DNA of 64,000 bases. Source: Mesorhizobium sp. B4-1-4. GTDB taxonomy: Bacteria > Pseudomonadota > Alphaproteobacteria > Rhizobiales > Rhizobiaceae. How positions within the stretch are numbered: the first letter of the stretch is position 1; each line of letters starts with the position of its first letter. Below the pieces are notes generated by a model. That model was given only the letters and a program-made list of their open reading frames with translations. It was not told the DNA's origin and did no database searches. The translations under genes and the position numbers were made by a program. The DNA is taken from positions 1,240,001 through 1,304,000 of the forward strand of contig NZ_CP083950.1 of NCBI RefSeq assembly GCF_006439395.2. Reading direction: 5' to 3'. This document shows, one piece after another, positions 1-8,346 of this stretch.

Positions 1-728
1 GTCGCGCCGGGCGAGGGCATCTCTGCCGCAACACGCTCGGCGTTGGCGTCAGCCGGCCGGGCGCTTTCGGCGAGTATCTGGCGATCCCGCAGCACAATGT
101 GGTACCGATCCCCGATGACGTGCCGGACGAGGTCGCGGCGATTTTTGATCCCCTCGGCAATGCCGTCCACACCGCATTGTCTTTCGATCTGGTCGGCGAG
201 GATGTGCTGGTCACCGGCGCCGGGCCGATCGGCATCATGGGCGCGTTGGTGGCGCAATGCGTGGGCGCCAGGAAAGTCGTCATCACCGACATCAACCCGG
301 TGCGGTTGGCCTTGGCGAAAAAGCTCGGCGTCCAGCACGTCGTCGATGCCTCCAAGGAAAAGCTGCGCGACGTCATGCCGGCGCTCGGCATGACGGAGGG
401 GTTTGACGTCGGCCTTGAGATGTCGGGTGCCGCACCCGCCTTCCGCGACATGATCGACACCATGAACAATGGCGGCAAGATCGCCATCCTCGGCATCGCG
501 CCGACCGGCTTCGAGATCGACTGGAACAAGGTCATCTTCAAGATGCTGCACCTGAAAGGCATTTACGGGCGCGAAATGTTCGAGACCTGGTACAAGATGA
601 TCGCGCTGGTGCAGGGGCCGCTGGATGTGTCGGGGTTGATCACGCACCGGATCGGCATCGACGATTATCAGGCTGGGTTCGATGCGATGCGCAGCGGCAG
701 CTCGGGCAAGGTGGTGATGGATTGGTGA
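1..728 (+). CDS. tdh: L-threonine 3-dehydrogenase, 3' part (5' end outside window)
   Basis: NAD-dependent oxidation of L-threonine to 2-amino-3-ketobutyrate, a cytosolic zinc medium-chain dehydrogenase. The reading frame is open from base 3, where it reads [19 protein letters not shown], the segment after the structural-zinc region of Tdh. An internal ATG at 99 is not the true start. The Rossmann nucleotide-binding fold follows ([13 protein letters not shown], then [18 protein letters not shown]), and the C-terminal half ends in KVVMDW as usual. The N-terminal third, with the catalytic zinc ligands, is missing because the window starts there. Family assignment is strong. Other MDR sugar or polyol dehydrogenases are less likely because of the GRGHLCRN and [12 protein letters not shown] segments. 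Confidence 0.9.
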   Translation, partial: RAGRGHLCRNTLGVGVSRPGAFGEYLAIPQHNVVPIPDDVPDEVAAIFDPLGNAVHTALSFDLVGEDVLVTGAGPIGIMGALVAQCVGARKVVITDINPVRLALAKKLGVQHVVDASKEKLRDVMPALGMTEGFDVGLEMSGAAPAFRDMIDTMNNGGKIAILGIAPTGFEIDWNKVIFKMLHLKGIYGREMFETWYKMIALVQGPLDVSGLITHRIGIDDYQAGFDAMRSGSSGKVVMDW

Positions 729-757
729 GGGGCGTTGATAGAGACGTAGAGTTCCTT

Positions 758-787
758 CGCCCCCTCTGTCCTGCCGGACATCTCCCC
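758..787. repeat. solo half-copy of the interspersed CCCCTC/CTCCCC repeat
   Basis: The segment CCCCCTCTGTCCTGCCGGAC followed by ATCTCCCC matches one arm of the longer inverted repeats near 8.7, 54.9 and 58.9 kb. No matching second arm is seen here. It sits directly downstream of tdh. Confidence 0.5.
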
Positions 788-810
788 GAAAGACCTGTGT
801 GGGCGAAGAG

Positions 811-898
811 CGCCACCCTATCCTATCCTTCGTCATTCTAGGGCGGAGCAAGGAGCGAAGCGACGCCCGCAGACCCTAGAATGACGAAGGATAGGGCG
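811..898. repeat. palindromic intergenic repeat, 19-bp perfect arms
   Basis: The left arm 825-843 (ATCCTTCGTCATTCTAGGG) is the exact reverse complement of 874-892, around a 30-nt centre rich in GGAGCGAAGCGAC. It lies between the 3' ends of the convergent tdh and MarR genes. A folded transcript could act as a bidirectional terminator, although there is no T-tract. It resembles the short palindromic repeats common in rhizobial chromosomes. Confidence 0.75.
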
Positions 899-908
899 GC
901 GTTCTTCG

Positions 909-1361
909 CTACGCTGCAGATAACGCCACCTCCAGCGCCGCCACGCCTCTCACGATCGCCGCCCGTTCCTCCGCACTCAGCCTCGCCAGCAACTCCCTTT
1001 CAAACGCCTTTGCCAGCGGCACCATCTCCCGATAGGCCGCGAGACCCGCTTTGGTCAGCGCCAGATGCTCGACACGGCGATCATTCTCGTCCGGCACACG
1101 CGTCAACCACCGCCGCCGCTCGAGCTCGGCGACCGCGCGCGACACCTTGGTCTTGTGCATGGCCGACTGCTCGCCGAGCTCCGTGGCCGTCATCGTGCCG
1201 CGCTGGCCGATCCCGGAAAGGGTACGCCATTCCGGCCGGGTCAGGCCGTGGCGCTCCTTGTAGATGCGCGAGAATTCGCGGCTGACTGCGTCGGCAAGCC
1301 TGTAGAGCCGATAGGGCAGGAAGCTTTCAAGTTCTAGGATTTCGGGTTCCATGATACGCAC
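909..1361 (-). CDS. MarR-family transcriptional regulator
   Basis: A 150-residue winged-helix regulator. The central part reads TATELGEQSAMHKTKVSRAVAEL (recognition helix region around residues 65-87), followed by the wing with RVPDENDRRVEHLALT, the basic DxR wing motif of MarR proteins. It is transcribed divergently from hmgA with about 80 bp between the two starts, so it probably controls homogentisate catabolism and itself. Aromatic-acid ligands are common in the family. The ligand here is an inference from position only. Confidence 0.88.
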   Translation of the reverse strand: MRIMEPEILELESFLPYRLYRLADAVSREFSRIYKERHGLTRPEWRTLSGIGQRGTMTATELGEQSAMHKTKVSRAVAELERRRWLTRVPDENDRRVEHLALTKAGLAAYREMVPLAKAFERELLARLSAEERAAIVRGVAALEVALSAA

Positions 1362-1383
1362 CGAGGATGCAGCGTTCGCCGTT

Positions 1384-1442
1384 GATAGTTACATTTTCAA
1401 TGGTTACAAATGAAACCAATTTGGTCAATCGGGGAGGAAGCG
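1384..1442. promoter_or_regulatory. divergent MarR/hmgA control region with candidate operator
   Basis: This AT-rich gap holds a near-perfect 11-bp palindrome ACCAATTTGGT at 1415-1425 and a repeated GTTACA element (GTTACATTTT and GTTACAAATG). MarR dimers usually bind imperfect palindromes of this size. The palindrome overlaps an upstream in-frame ATG at 1410, which argues that hmgA starts at 1443, after the GGGGAGGAA ribosome-binding site at 1431-1439. Confidence 0.5.
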
Positions 1443-2756
1443 ATGGCCTTTTCCTATATGCCGGGTTTCGGCAACGACTTCGAAACCGAGGCGCTGCCCG
1501 GCGCGCTGCCGCAGGGGCGGAATTCGCCGCAGCGGCCAGCCTACGGGCTCTATGCCGAGCAACTCTCGGGCTCACCCTTCACCGCGCCGCGCGGCACCAA
1601 TGAGCGCTCCTGGCTTTATCGCATCAGGCCAAGCGTAAAACACACTGGCCGATTCAAGCCGGCTAACTATCCCTTATGGAAGACAGCCCCCAATGTCGGC
1701 GATCATGAACTGGCGCTCGGCCAGTATCGCTGGAACCCGGTGCCGATGCCGAAGGAGCAGACCGATTTCATCCAGGGCATGCGCACCATCACCACGGCCG
1801 GCGACGTGCTCGGCCAGACCGGCATGGCAGCCCATGTCTATGTCGCCAACACATCGATGATCGATGATCATTTCTTCAACGCCGACGGTGAGTTGCTGAT
1901 CGTGCCGCAGGTCGGCGCCTTGCGCCTTGTCACCGAGATGGGCGTCATCGAACTGCGGCCAGGCGAGATCGCCGTATTGCCGCGCGGCCTCGTGTTCAAG
2001 GTCGAATTGGTCGACAAGGAAGTACGCGGCTATGTCTGCGAGAACTACGGCGCCAAGCTGACCTTGCCCGACCGTGGCCCGATCGGCGCCAATTGCCTTG
2101 CCAATCCGCGCGACTTCAAGACGCCTTGCGCCTGGTTCGAGGAGAAGGAGACACCGTGCCGGCTGACCGTGAAATGGTGCGGCAATTTCCACGTCACCGA
2201 CCTTGGTCATTCACCGCTCGACGTTGTCGCCTGGCACGGCAACTACGCACCCTACAAATATGATCTGGCGACGTTTTCGCCCGTCGGTGCGATCCTGTTC
2301 GACCACCCCGATCCGTCGATCTTCACCGTCCTGACGGCGCCGAGCGGCGAGGAGGGCACCGCCAATATCGACTTCGTCATTTTCCCGCCGCGCTGGCTGG
2401 TGGCGGAAGATACGTTCCGGCCGCCCTGGTACCACCGCAACATCATGAGCGAGTTCATGGGCCTGATCCACGGCCAGTATGATGCCAAGGAAGAAGGGTT
2501 TGTGCCCGGCGGCATCAGCCTGCACAATCTGATGCTGGCCCATGGCCCGGATGCGCCTGGCTTCGAAAAGGCCTCGCGCGCGGACCTGAAACCGGTCAAG
2601 CTCGACAACACCATGGCCTTCATGTTCGAGACGCGTTTTCCGCAGATGCTGACCCGCTACGGCGCCGAACTGGAAACCCGGCAGGACAATTACATCGACT
2701 GTTGGGCGGATCTGAAGAAGCGGTTCAATGGCACGCCGGAGGGCGATTGGTCTTGA
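1443..2756 (+). CDS. hmgA: homogentisate 1,2-dioxygenase
   Basis: Fe(II)-dependent ring cleavage of homogentisate to 4-maleylacetoacetate in tyrosine/phenylalanine catabolism; cytosolic. The protein is 437 residues, the usual bacterial length, and starts [20 protein letters not shown], the canonical N-terminus. An in-frame ATG at 1410 would add 11 residues but lacks a ribosome-binding site, whereas GGGGAGG precedes 1443. The C-terminal cupin part carries the iron-ligand region [20 protein letters not shown] and the second His segment [12 protein letters not shown]. It is the first gene of a run with the MBL hydrolase, the fumarylacetoacetase homologue and a DinB protein. Confidence 0.97.
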   Translation: MAFSYMPGFGNDFETEALPGALPQGRNSPQRPAYGLYAEQLSGSPFTAPRGTNERSWLYRIRPSVKHTGRFKPANYPLWKTAPNVGDHELALGQYRWNPVPMPKEQTDFIQGMRTITTAGDVLGQTGMAAHVYVANTSMIDDHFFNADGELLIVPQVGALRLVTEMGVIELRPGEIAVLPRGLVFKVELVDKEVRGYVCENYGAKLTLPDRGPIGANCLANPRDFKTPCAWFEEKETPCRLTVKWCGNFHVTDLGHSPLDVVAWHGNYAPYKYDLATFSPVGAILFDHPDPSIFTVLTAPSGEEGTANIDFVIFPPRWLVAEDTFRPPWYHRNIMSEFMGLIHGQYDAKEEGFVPGGISLHNLMLAHGPDAPGFEKASRADLKPVKLDNTMAFMFETRFPQMLTRYGAELETRQDNYIDCWADLKKRFNGTPEGDWS

Positions 2757-2766
2757 GGTTCGTCCG

Positions 2767-3621
2767 ATGAGCGACCGGCTGGTGCTGCTGGGCTCCAAGG
2801 GCGGTCCGGCGCTGAGGCCTGGCGGACCGTGGCCGAGTTCATCTCTGCTTGAGATCGGCGGGCGAGCTATCGTCGTCGATTGCGGGCTTGGCGTGACGCG
2901 CGGTCTGGTCGATGCCGGCATCGGCCTGAAGGCGCTCGACCTGATCTTCATCACCCATCTGCATTCCGACCATGTGCTGGAACTCGGGCCGCTGATCCAT
3001 ACCGCCTGGACGGCCGGACTGGCGACGCTGGTCACCGTGTTCGGTCCGCCCGGCACCGGCCACTACTGGCAGCGCTTCTGCCAGGCGATGGAATTCGACA
3101 TCGAGATCCGAATTGCCGATGAGGGTCGGCCGGACATCCGCGAACTGGTTTCGATTGAGGAATTCGGCGAAGGCCAGGTGGTCGAGCAGAATGGCCTGAA
3201 GGTGACCGCGCTTCGCGTCGATCATCCGCCGGTGACGGACTGCTTTGCCCTGCGCTTCGAGCACGCCCCCAAATGCGTGGTGTTCTCCGCCGACACGGCC
3301 TTCTTTCCGCCGCTCGTCGATTTTGCCACAGGTGCCGACATCCTCGTCCATGAAGCCATGCTGGAGCAAGGCATCGAGCGTGTGGTTGCCAGAACCGGCA
3401 ATGGCGCGCGGTTGAAAGAGCATCTGCTCGCCAGCCACAGTTTTGCCGGGGACGCCGGGCGCATCGCCAGCGATGCCGGTGTGAAGAGGCTGGTGCTCAA
3501 TCATCTCATTCCCGCCGACGATCCCGGGATCAACGAGGCCGATTGGATCGCCGCTGTCAGGAAAACATGGGCCGGCGACTTGACGATCGCACGCGACGGC
3601 CTTGTTGTGGAACTCGCATGA
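2767..3621 (+). CDS. MBL-fold metal-dependent hydrolase
   Basis: Metallo-beta-lactamase fold hydrolase of 284 residues, RNase Z-like in layout. The zinc motif THLHSDH lies at about residues 63-69; later metal ligands are VFSADTAFF and LNHLIP near the C-terminus. It starts 10 bp after hmgA, so the two are probably co-transcribed. An upstream in-frame start at 2728 would overlap hmgA and is less likely. Homologous genes often sit in homogentisate clusters, but the substrate is unknown; a lactone or thioester by-product is only a guess. The stop codon lies inside a palindromic repeat (3616-3660). Confidence 0.85.
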   Translation: MSDRLVLLGSKGGPALRPGGPWPSSSLLEIGGRAIVVDCGLGVTRGLVDAGIGLKALDLIFITHLHSDHVLELGPLIHTAWTAGLATLVTVFGPPGTGHYWQRFCQAMEFDIEIRIADEGRPDIRELVSIEEFGEGQVVEQNGLKVTALRVDHPPVTDCFALRFEHAPKCVVFSADTAFFPPLVDFATGADILVHEAMLEQGIERVVARTGNGARLKEHLLASHSFAGDAGRIASDAGVKRLVLNHLIPADDPGINEADWIAAVRKTWAGDLTIARDGLVVELA

Positions 3622-3660
3622 TCCCGAAAAGTGGGAACCGGTTTTCGGAAAGGATCATGC
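3616..3660. repeat. 45-bp palindromic repeat common in rhizobia
   Basis: Arms GCATGATCC (3616-3624) and GGATCATGC (3652-3660) enclose CGAAAAGTGGGAACCGGTTT and TCGG. The core is a very frequent small repeat of rhizobial genomes. The TGA stop of the MBL hydrolase (3619-3621) is formed by the left arm. Confidence 0.75.
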
Positions 3661-3712
3661 GTAAAGCAAAAGACCAAAGCAGCAGCAAAGCTGCACAAGG
3701 AGGGGAAATCGC

Positions 3713-4744
3713 ATGAAGCTTGCCACATTGAAGGACGGGACGCGCGACGGAAAACTCGTTGTCGTCTCGCGCGACCTGACGCGCTTCACCGATGCCTCGT
3801 TCCTGGCGCGCACGCTGCAGGCCGCCCTCGACGACTGGCGCAGGATTTCCCCGCATCTGGCGACCATCGCGGAATCGCTGGAGAACAATGCGATGCCGTC
3901 TGCCCGCTTTCACGAGCACGACGCGCATTCGCCGCTGCCACGCGCCTATCAATGGGCTGATGGATCGGCCTATGTGAACCACGTCGAATTGGTGCGCAAA
4001 GCGCGCGGCGTTGAGATGCCGGCGAGCTTCTGGACCGACCCGCTGATCTACCAGGGCGGGTCCGATTCCTTCATTCCACCCCGCGATCCGATCCGCATGG
4101 CCGACGAAGCCTTCGGCATCGACATGGAGGCGGAAGTGGCCGTCGTCGTCGACGATGTGCCGATGAGCGCCAGCCTCGATGAGGCGCGCGCCGCCATCCG
4201 GTTGGTCATGCTTGTCAATGATGTCACGCTGCGCGCGCTCACCGGGCCGGAGCTGGCCAAGGGCTTCGGCTTCTTCCAGTCGAAACCATCCTCGGCCTTT
4301 TCGCCGGTCGCGGTGACGCCGGATGAGCTGGGCGACGCCTGGGACGGCGGCAAGGTCAGCCTGCCGCTGCTTGCCGATCTCAACGGCAAGCCATTCGGCC
4401 GCGCCAATGCCGGCGTTGACATGACCTTCGATTTCCCGGCGCTGATCGTGCATGCCGCCAGGACAAGGCCGCTGGTGGCCGGCACCATCATCGGCTCGGG
4501 CACGGTCTCCAACAAGCTCGACGGCGGCCCCGGCAAGCCCATCTCGGCTGGTGGCGCCGGCTATTCCTGCATTGCCGAACTGCGCATGATCGAGACAATC
4601 GAGACCGGTGAGCCGAAAACGTCGTTCCTGCGCTTTGGCGACACGGTGCGCATCGAGATGAAGGACAAGGCCGGGCATTCGATCTTCGGCGCGATCGAGC
4701 AGAAGGTCGAGAAGTACGAGGGGGTAGGGGCTACGAGAGGTTGA
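3713..4744 (+). CDS. fahA: fumarylacetoacetate hydrolase family protein (fumarylacetoacetase)
   Basis: Predicted last step of tyrosine catabolism, cleavage of fumarylacetoacetate to fumarate and acetoacetate. The protein has 343 residues and the FAH-fold metal site: MEAEVAVVVDD (acidic ligands around residue 140) and LVNDVTLR, plus KPSSAFSPV and GSGTVSNK, typical of the bacterial short form. A strong ribosome-binding site (AAGGAGGGG) precedes ATG 3713. It follows the MBL gene after a 91-bp gap that contains a repeat. FAH-fold enzymes also hydrolyse other diketones; cluster position with hmgA and hppD supports the call. Confidence 0.9.
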   Translation: MKLATLKDGTRDGKLVVVSRDLTRFTDASFLARTLQAALDDWRRISPHLATIAESLENNAMPSARFHEHDAHSPLPRAYQWADGSAYVNHVELVRKARGVEMPASFWTDPLIYQGGSDSFIPPRDPIRMADEAFGIDMEAEVAVVVDDVPMSASLDEARAAIRLVMLVNDVTLRALTGPELAKGFGFFQSKPSSAFSPVAVTPDELGDAWDGGKVSLPLLADLNGKPFGRANAGVDMTFDFPALIVHAARTRPLVAGTIIGSGTVSNKLDGGPGKPISAGGAGYSCIAELRMIETIETGEPKTSFLRFGDTVRIEMKDKAGHSIFGAIEQKVEKYEGVGATRG

Positions 4745-4754
4745 GGTTTCATTG

Positions 4755-5291
4755 ATGAACCTTCTGAATCACATGCGCCGCATGGCCGGCAACAATCTCT
4801 GGTCGAACGACCGGCTCTATCGTGCCGTACTGTCGCTCCAGCCGGGTGAATTCGAGGCCAAGCGCACCAGCTTCTTTCCGTCGATCAAGGAGACGCTCAA
4901 CCACATACTGGCGGTGGACCGTCTCTATCTCGATTTTCTGGAAGAGGGCGGCGTCGGGGCAGCAGTCTATGACGATTTCGTGCCGTTCGACGACCCCGTG
5001 GACCTAGCGGCGGCGCAGGCCGATTTCGATCGCAGGCTCGTTGCTTTCTGTGATGGGTTGTCGGAGCTCGACCTCGACCGCCGCGTCAACACCGACCGGC
5101 GCGAGGATGGCATGATTCCGGAAAAGATTGGGGACATCCTCGCCCATGTCCTCCTGCACGACATCCATCATCGCGGTCAGGTCCATGCGATGCTGTCCGG
5201 CACCTCGGTCGCACCGCCGCAGTTGGACGAGTTCCTGCTCGATTATGACGTCAAGGTTAGGCAGGAGGAGGTTGAGAGGCTTCGGCTCTGA
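4755..5291 (+). CDS. DinB-family protein
   Basis: A 178-residue four-helix DinB/YfiT-fold protein. Predicted metal-binding histidines appear in NHILAVDRLYLDFL (around residue 50) and in VLLHDIHHRGQVHAML (around residues 135-150), the usual three-His pattern. Many DinB proteins are thiol-dependent transferases or are uncharacterised. In tyrosine clusters a DinB-fold protein could act as a thiol-dependent maleylacetoacetate isomerase-like enzyme, but that is inference. It starts 10 bp after fahA (ATG 4755; a TTG at 4752 is in frame), so it belongs to the same operon. Confidence 0.82.
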   Translation: MNLLNHMRRMAGNNLWSNDRLYRAVLSLQPGEFEAKRTSFFPSIKETLNHILAVDRLYLDFLEEGGVGAAVYDDFVPFDDPVDLAAAQADFDRRLVAFCDGLSELDLDRRVNTDRREDGMIPEKIGDILAHVLLHDIHHRGQVHAMLSGTSVAPPQLDEFLLDYDVKVRQEEVERLRL

Positions 5292-5309
5292 TACCAACCG
5301 CCTGGCTAA

Positions 5310-5687
5310 TCACGCTACAGCGACATCGTAACGGGCCAGATGCGGGTCGGAAGTAAGGATGGTCAAGTTTTCCACTTGCGCCTGCGCGATCAGCAATCTG
5401 TCGAACGGATCGCCATGGTGGTGGGGTAGGCCGCTGATGGCATTCGCATGCTGTAACGTCACAACGAGCGGCTGAAATCGCATCTTTGGAAGCAACGTCG
5501 GCAGATCATCCGGCGCATTGAGTTTTCCGATCGATCGTTTGATGGCAATTTCCCAGATGCTTGCCGCGCTCGCAAACACCACCGCTTCCGAAGCCAAGAT
5601 GGCGCGGTGATGCTCGCTGAGACGTCGATCGTCCGAAATCGACCAGAGGATGATATGTGTGTCGGCGAGAAAGGGGCCGACCGTCAT
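5310..5687 (-). CDS. type II toxin, PIN-domain ribonuclease (VapC-like)
   Basis: A 125-residue PIN-domain endoribonuclease. Acidic metal-binding residues are visible: ADTHIILW (Asp9), WEIAIKRSIGKL, DPFDRLLIAQA and ILTSDPHLARY. The start chosen is ATG 5687, whose ATGA overlaps the antitoxin stop, the usual translational coupling. A longer frame from 5705 would overlap the antitoxin further. The gene ends convergently with the DinB gene. Target RNA is unknown. Confidence 0.88.
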   Translation of the reverse strand: MTVGPFLADTHIILWSISDDRRLSEHHRAILASEAVVFASAASIWEIAIKRSIGKLNAPDDLPTLLPKMRFQPLVVTLQHANAISGLPHHHGDPFDRLLIAQAQVENLTILTSDPHLARYDVAVA

Positions 5688-5908
5688 TTTACGTACTCGT
5701 CCCATTCGGGACCGAGTTCGTCAAAATCGTCCGCAATCCAGATTTTGCCCTTCAATGCGCCGATACGGGGCAGAGGTTCGGCCGCTGCCGGAGGTACAAT
5801 GCGCGCTGCGACCTTGCCGTGCCGAGTGAGTACGATCTCCTCACCTGCTTCCGCGCGGCTGACGAGTTCGGACAATTTGGCCTTGGCTTCGGCGATAGAA
5901 ACATTCAT
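5684..5908 (-). CDS. type II antitoxin, Phd/YefM family
   Basis: A 74-residue antitoxin with the Phd/YefM N-terminal fold (MNVSIAEAKAKLSELVSRAE, then VLTRHGKVAARIVP) and an acidic, Trp-containing C-terminal tail (WIADDFDELGPEWDEYVK) that would wrap around the PIN toxin. It precedes the toxin with a 4-nt overlap. The N-terminal domain probably binds the operator upstream. Confidence 0.88.
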   Translation of the reverse strand: MNVSIAEAKAKLSELVSRAEAGEEIVLTRHGKVAARIVPPAAAEPLPRIGALKGKIWIADDFDELGPEWDEYVK

Positions 5909-5922
5909 GTGCTCGACCCTTC

Positions 5923-5942
5923 ATGACTAGAATTTAGGTCAT
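5923..5942. promoter_or_regulatory. candidate toxin-antitoxin operator
   Basis: Imperfect palindrome ATGACTAGAATTTAGGTCAT with 5-bp outer arms (ATGAC/GTCAT) and an AATT-containing centre, 15 bp before the antitoxin ATG. Phd/YefM antitoxins autoregulate by binding such sites. Functional role is inferred. Confidence 0.4.
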
Positions 5943-5969
5943 AATCGGTCGAGCCGCAAGAACTCCCAT

Positions 5970-7082
5970 CTATTCCGCGGCCTGCACTTTGATCACGCCG
6001 CGTTTGATCTGGTCCTGCTCGATTGACTCGAACAGGGCGCGGAAATTGCCTTCGCCAAAGCCCTCGTCACCCTTGCGCTGGATGAACTCGAAGAAAATCG
6101 GCCCGATCACGGTTTTGGAAAAGATCTGCAGCAGGATCTTGGTCATGCCGCCATCGACCACGCCCTCGCCGTCGATCAGGATGCCGTGCTTCTTCATGCG
6201 CTCGATCGGCTCGTCATGGCCGTTAACGCGTTCATGCGACATCTCGTAATAGGTGTCGGGCGGACCTGGCATGAATTTCAGGCCGTTGGCGGCGAGCTTG
6301 TCGGTGGCCTCGTAGATTTCGTCGGTGCCGACGGCGATGTGCTGGATGCCTTCGCCATTGTACTTCTTCAGATACTCGGCGATCTGGCTGGTCTCGTCCT
6401 TGGATTCGTTGAGGGGAATGCGGATCTTGCCACAGGGCGAGGTAATGGCGCGGCTGACAAGGCCGGTGATCCTGCCGTCGATGTCGAAGAAATGGATCTG
6501 CTTGAAGCCGAACAGATTGCGGTAGAAATCCCACCATTTGTCCATCTGGCCGCGATAGACATTGTGGGTGAGGTGGTCGAGGAAATAGAAGCCGACCCCT
6601 TGCGGCCGCGGGTCGCGCGCACCGAGCCATTCGAATTCGGCATCATAAGCCGAGCCCTTCTTGCCATAGGCATCGATGAAATAGAGCAGCGAGCCGCCGA
6701 TGCCGACGATGGCGGGCACGTCGAGCGCCTTGTCGTCGCCTTCGTAGGGCGTCGCACCCTTCGAGACGGCATGCTCGAAAGCATGCCCGGCATCGACCAC
6801 GCGCCAGGCCATCGAGGCGGCGCAGGGGCCATGCTTGTCGACGAACCTCATCGCATGCGAGCCTGGTTCGGCATTGACGACATAGTTGATGTCGCCCTGG
6901 CGCCAGACGGTAATGTCTTTGGTGCGGTGCTTGGCCACCGCCATATAACCCATCCGGGTGAACAGTTCGGCCAGCTTCTGCGGTTCTGGATGCGCGAACT
7001 CGACGAACTCGAAACCGTCGGTGCCTGCGGGGTTGTCTTTACTGATTTTTGCGGGCGGGGCGTCGTGCGGGAAGGGACCCAT
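5970..7082 (-). CDS. hppD: 4-hydroxyphenylpyruvate dioxygenase
   Basis: Converts 4-hydroxyphenylpyruvate to homogentisate with O2 and Fe(II), the step before hmgA. 370 residues in two vicinal-oxygen-chelate halves. Iron ligands are recognisable: His in YFLDHLTHNVYRGQMDKWW, His in EGIQHIAVGTDEI and Glu in GPIFFEFIQRKGDEGFGEGN, the C-terminal HPPD signature. ATG 7082 is chosen because GGAGG lies just upstream and the protein begins MGPFPHDAPP; an ORF extending to 7166 runs into the control region. Divergent from an Lrp/AsnC regulator. Confidence 0.97.
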   Translation of the reverse strand: MGPFPHDAPPAKISKDNPAGTDGFEFVEFAHPEPQKLAELFTRMGYMAVAKHRTKDITVWRQGDINYVVNAEPGSHAMRFVDKHGPCAASMAWRVVDAGHAFEHAVSKGATPYEGDDKALDVPAIVGIGGSLLYFIDAYGKKGSAYDAEFEWLGARDPRPQGVGFYFLDHLTHNVYRGQMDKWWDFYRNLFGFKQIHFFDIDGRITGLVSRAITSPCGKIRIPLNESKDETSQIAEYLKKYNGEGIQHIAVGTDEIYEATDKLAANGLKFMPGPPDTYYEMSHERVNGHDEPIERMKKHGILIDGEGVVDGGMTKILLQIFSKTVIGPIFFEFIQRKGDEGFGEGNFRALFESIEQDQIKRGVIKVQAAE

Positions 7083-7223
7083 GGCTATCCTCCAAAAATG
7101 TGAGGTGGCCGCGTTGGACCACACATAGCGTGAGGATAATGCAAATAGGCTGCACGGTGCTTGCATTCAAACGCTTGAAATGGTCATGTCGTGCGTGAAA
7201 TATGCACGATAGGAGAAAAAATC
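7083..7223. promoter_or_regulatory. hppD/Lrp divergent control region
   Basis: This gap between hppD and the regulator contains the imperfect inverted repeat CGTGCGTGAAATATGCACG at 7190-7208 (arms CGTGC/GCACG), 15 bp before the regulator start. Lrp/AsnC proteins bind degenerate palindromes close to their own gene, so autoregulation and control of hppD are likely. This is inferred from position. Confidence 0.5.
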
Positions 7224-7691
7224 GTGGATGAGGCGCGCATCGATCAGTTTGACCGCAAGATAATGGCGCTCTTGCAGGGCGATGCGCGGCTGACCAACAA
7301 TGATCTATCGGAGCGGGTAAACCTGTCGGCATCGCAATGCTCGCGCCGCCGCCAGCGCCTCGAGGAAGACGGCTATATCAAGGGCTATCGGGCGGTGCTC
7401 GACCGCGACAGGCTAGGCTTCTCGCTGGTCAACGTCATTTCGGTGACCTTAGCCACCCACAACCGCGACAATGCCCGGCGCTTCGGCGAATTGGTGGCGC
7501 GGTTGCCGGAAGTGCAGGAGGCGCACGCGCTGACCGGCGAGATGGATTACATCTTGAAAGTGGTGACGCCCGACCTGAAGTCGCTGTCGGAATTCGTCAA
7601 CGGCGTGCTCCTGCCGCACGAATCCGTGCAGCACGTGAAGACGGCGATCGTGCTGGAGACGCTTAAAGAAACCGGCGCGCTGCCGATCTAA
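7224..7691 (+). CDS. Lrp/AsnC-family transcriptional regulator
   Basis: A 155-residue regulator with an N-terminal winged helix (IDQFDRKIMALLQGDARLTNNDLSERVNLSASQCSRRRQRLE) and a C-terminal ligand-binding RAM domain (ALTGEMDYILKVVTPDL). Start chosen at GTG 7224 because GGAG lies 8 nt upstream; a GTG at 7191 would add 11 residues and cover the candidate operator. Lrp-type proteins divergent from hppD commonly respond to aromatic amino acids. The ligand here is not shown by sequence. Confidence 0.88.
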   Translation: MDEARIDQFDRKIMALLQGDARLTNNDLSERVNLSASQCSRRRQRLEEDGYIKGYRAVLDRDRLGFSLVNVISVTLATHNRDNARRFGELVARLPEVQEAHALTGEMDYILKVVTPDLKSLSEFVNGVLLPHESVQHVKTAIVLETLKETGALPI

Positions 7692-8026
7692 CCTTTCGAT
7701 TGCTGGATCAGCCCGTATAGATTGGTGCAGCGGGCGCCGGAGCGGCAATAGGCGAACACCGGGCCTTCCAACTCGTCCAGCGCCTCGGCCTGATCCTCGA
7801 CATTCTCGGCGGTGATCTGGCCGCTGATCACAGGGATGTAGCGGAAGGCGAGCCCGGCGCCTTCGACCGCCGCCCTGAGCGTGTCCGCCGAAGGCTGGCC
7901 GGGCTGCTCATCGTCAGGCCGGTTGCAGATGACGCTTCTGAAGCCGGCGGCCTTGATGGCCGCGACGTCTTCGGGCTGGATCTGCCCAGAGACCGAATAA
8001 TCCTCGCTGATTTCGCGGTATTCCAT
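7688..8026 (-). CDS. TIGR01244/DUF442 family sulfurtransferase- or phosphatase-like protein
   Basis: A 112-residue protein of the beta-lactamase-hydrolase-like (DUF442) family. It begins MEYREISEDYSVSGQIQPED and has the family block VICNRPDDEQPGQPS. The active loop YCRSGARCTNLY carries the rhodanese-like CRxGxR pattern. Related domains are fused to sulfide-processing MBL enzymes in other bacteria, so persulfide or sulfur handling is plausible. No partner gene is adjacent. It ends convergently with the Lrp gene, overlapping by 4 nt. Start at ATG 8026; a longer frame to 8302 has no family similarity. Confidence 0.8.
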   Translation of the reverse strand: MEYREISEDYSVSGQIQPEDVAAIKAAGFRSVICNRPDDEQPGQPSADTLRAAVEGAGLAFRYIPVISGQITAENVEDQAEALDELEGPVFAYCRSGARCTNLYGLIQQSKG

Positions 8027-8346
8027 GGCAGCATCCTCGCAATCTGGTTGTTGGAGAGTCTTGCCACTCCCCGACGTGGCCGGCAATCCGCGCCGACAGA
8101 AATCGTTCAACGCAGATAGATGTTTCCGGCGAAGAATCCAACTCAAGCCGATCCGGTCGGGAACCGATTGATTCGACATGAGTGGGTGCGATGAGGTTGT
8201 CATTACATCGGTCGACAAGCCACTCGGGTGGAATTGCGGCCTCGAACAGCTTCCTTTCTGGTCCAAGGGGATTTGGCGCCGGCGGCCTTGCCCGAAGCCC
8301 ATGGCGACTCTAAACAGGCGCGACCCTCAAAACGAAGGAACTTCCC

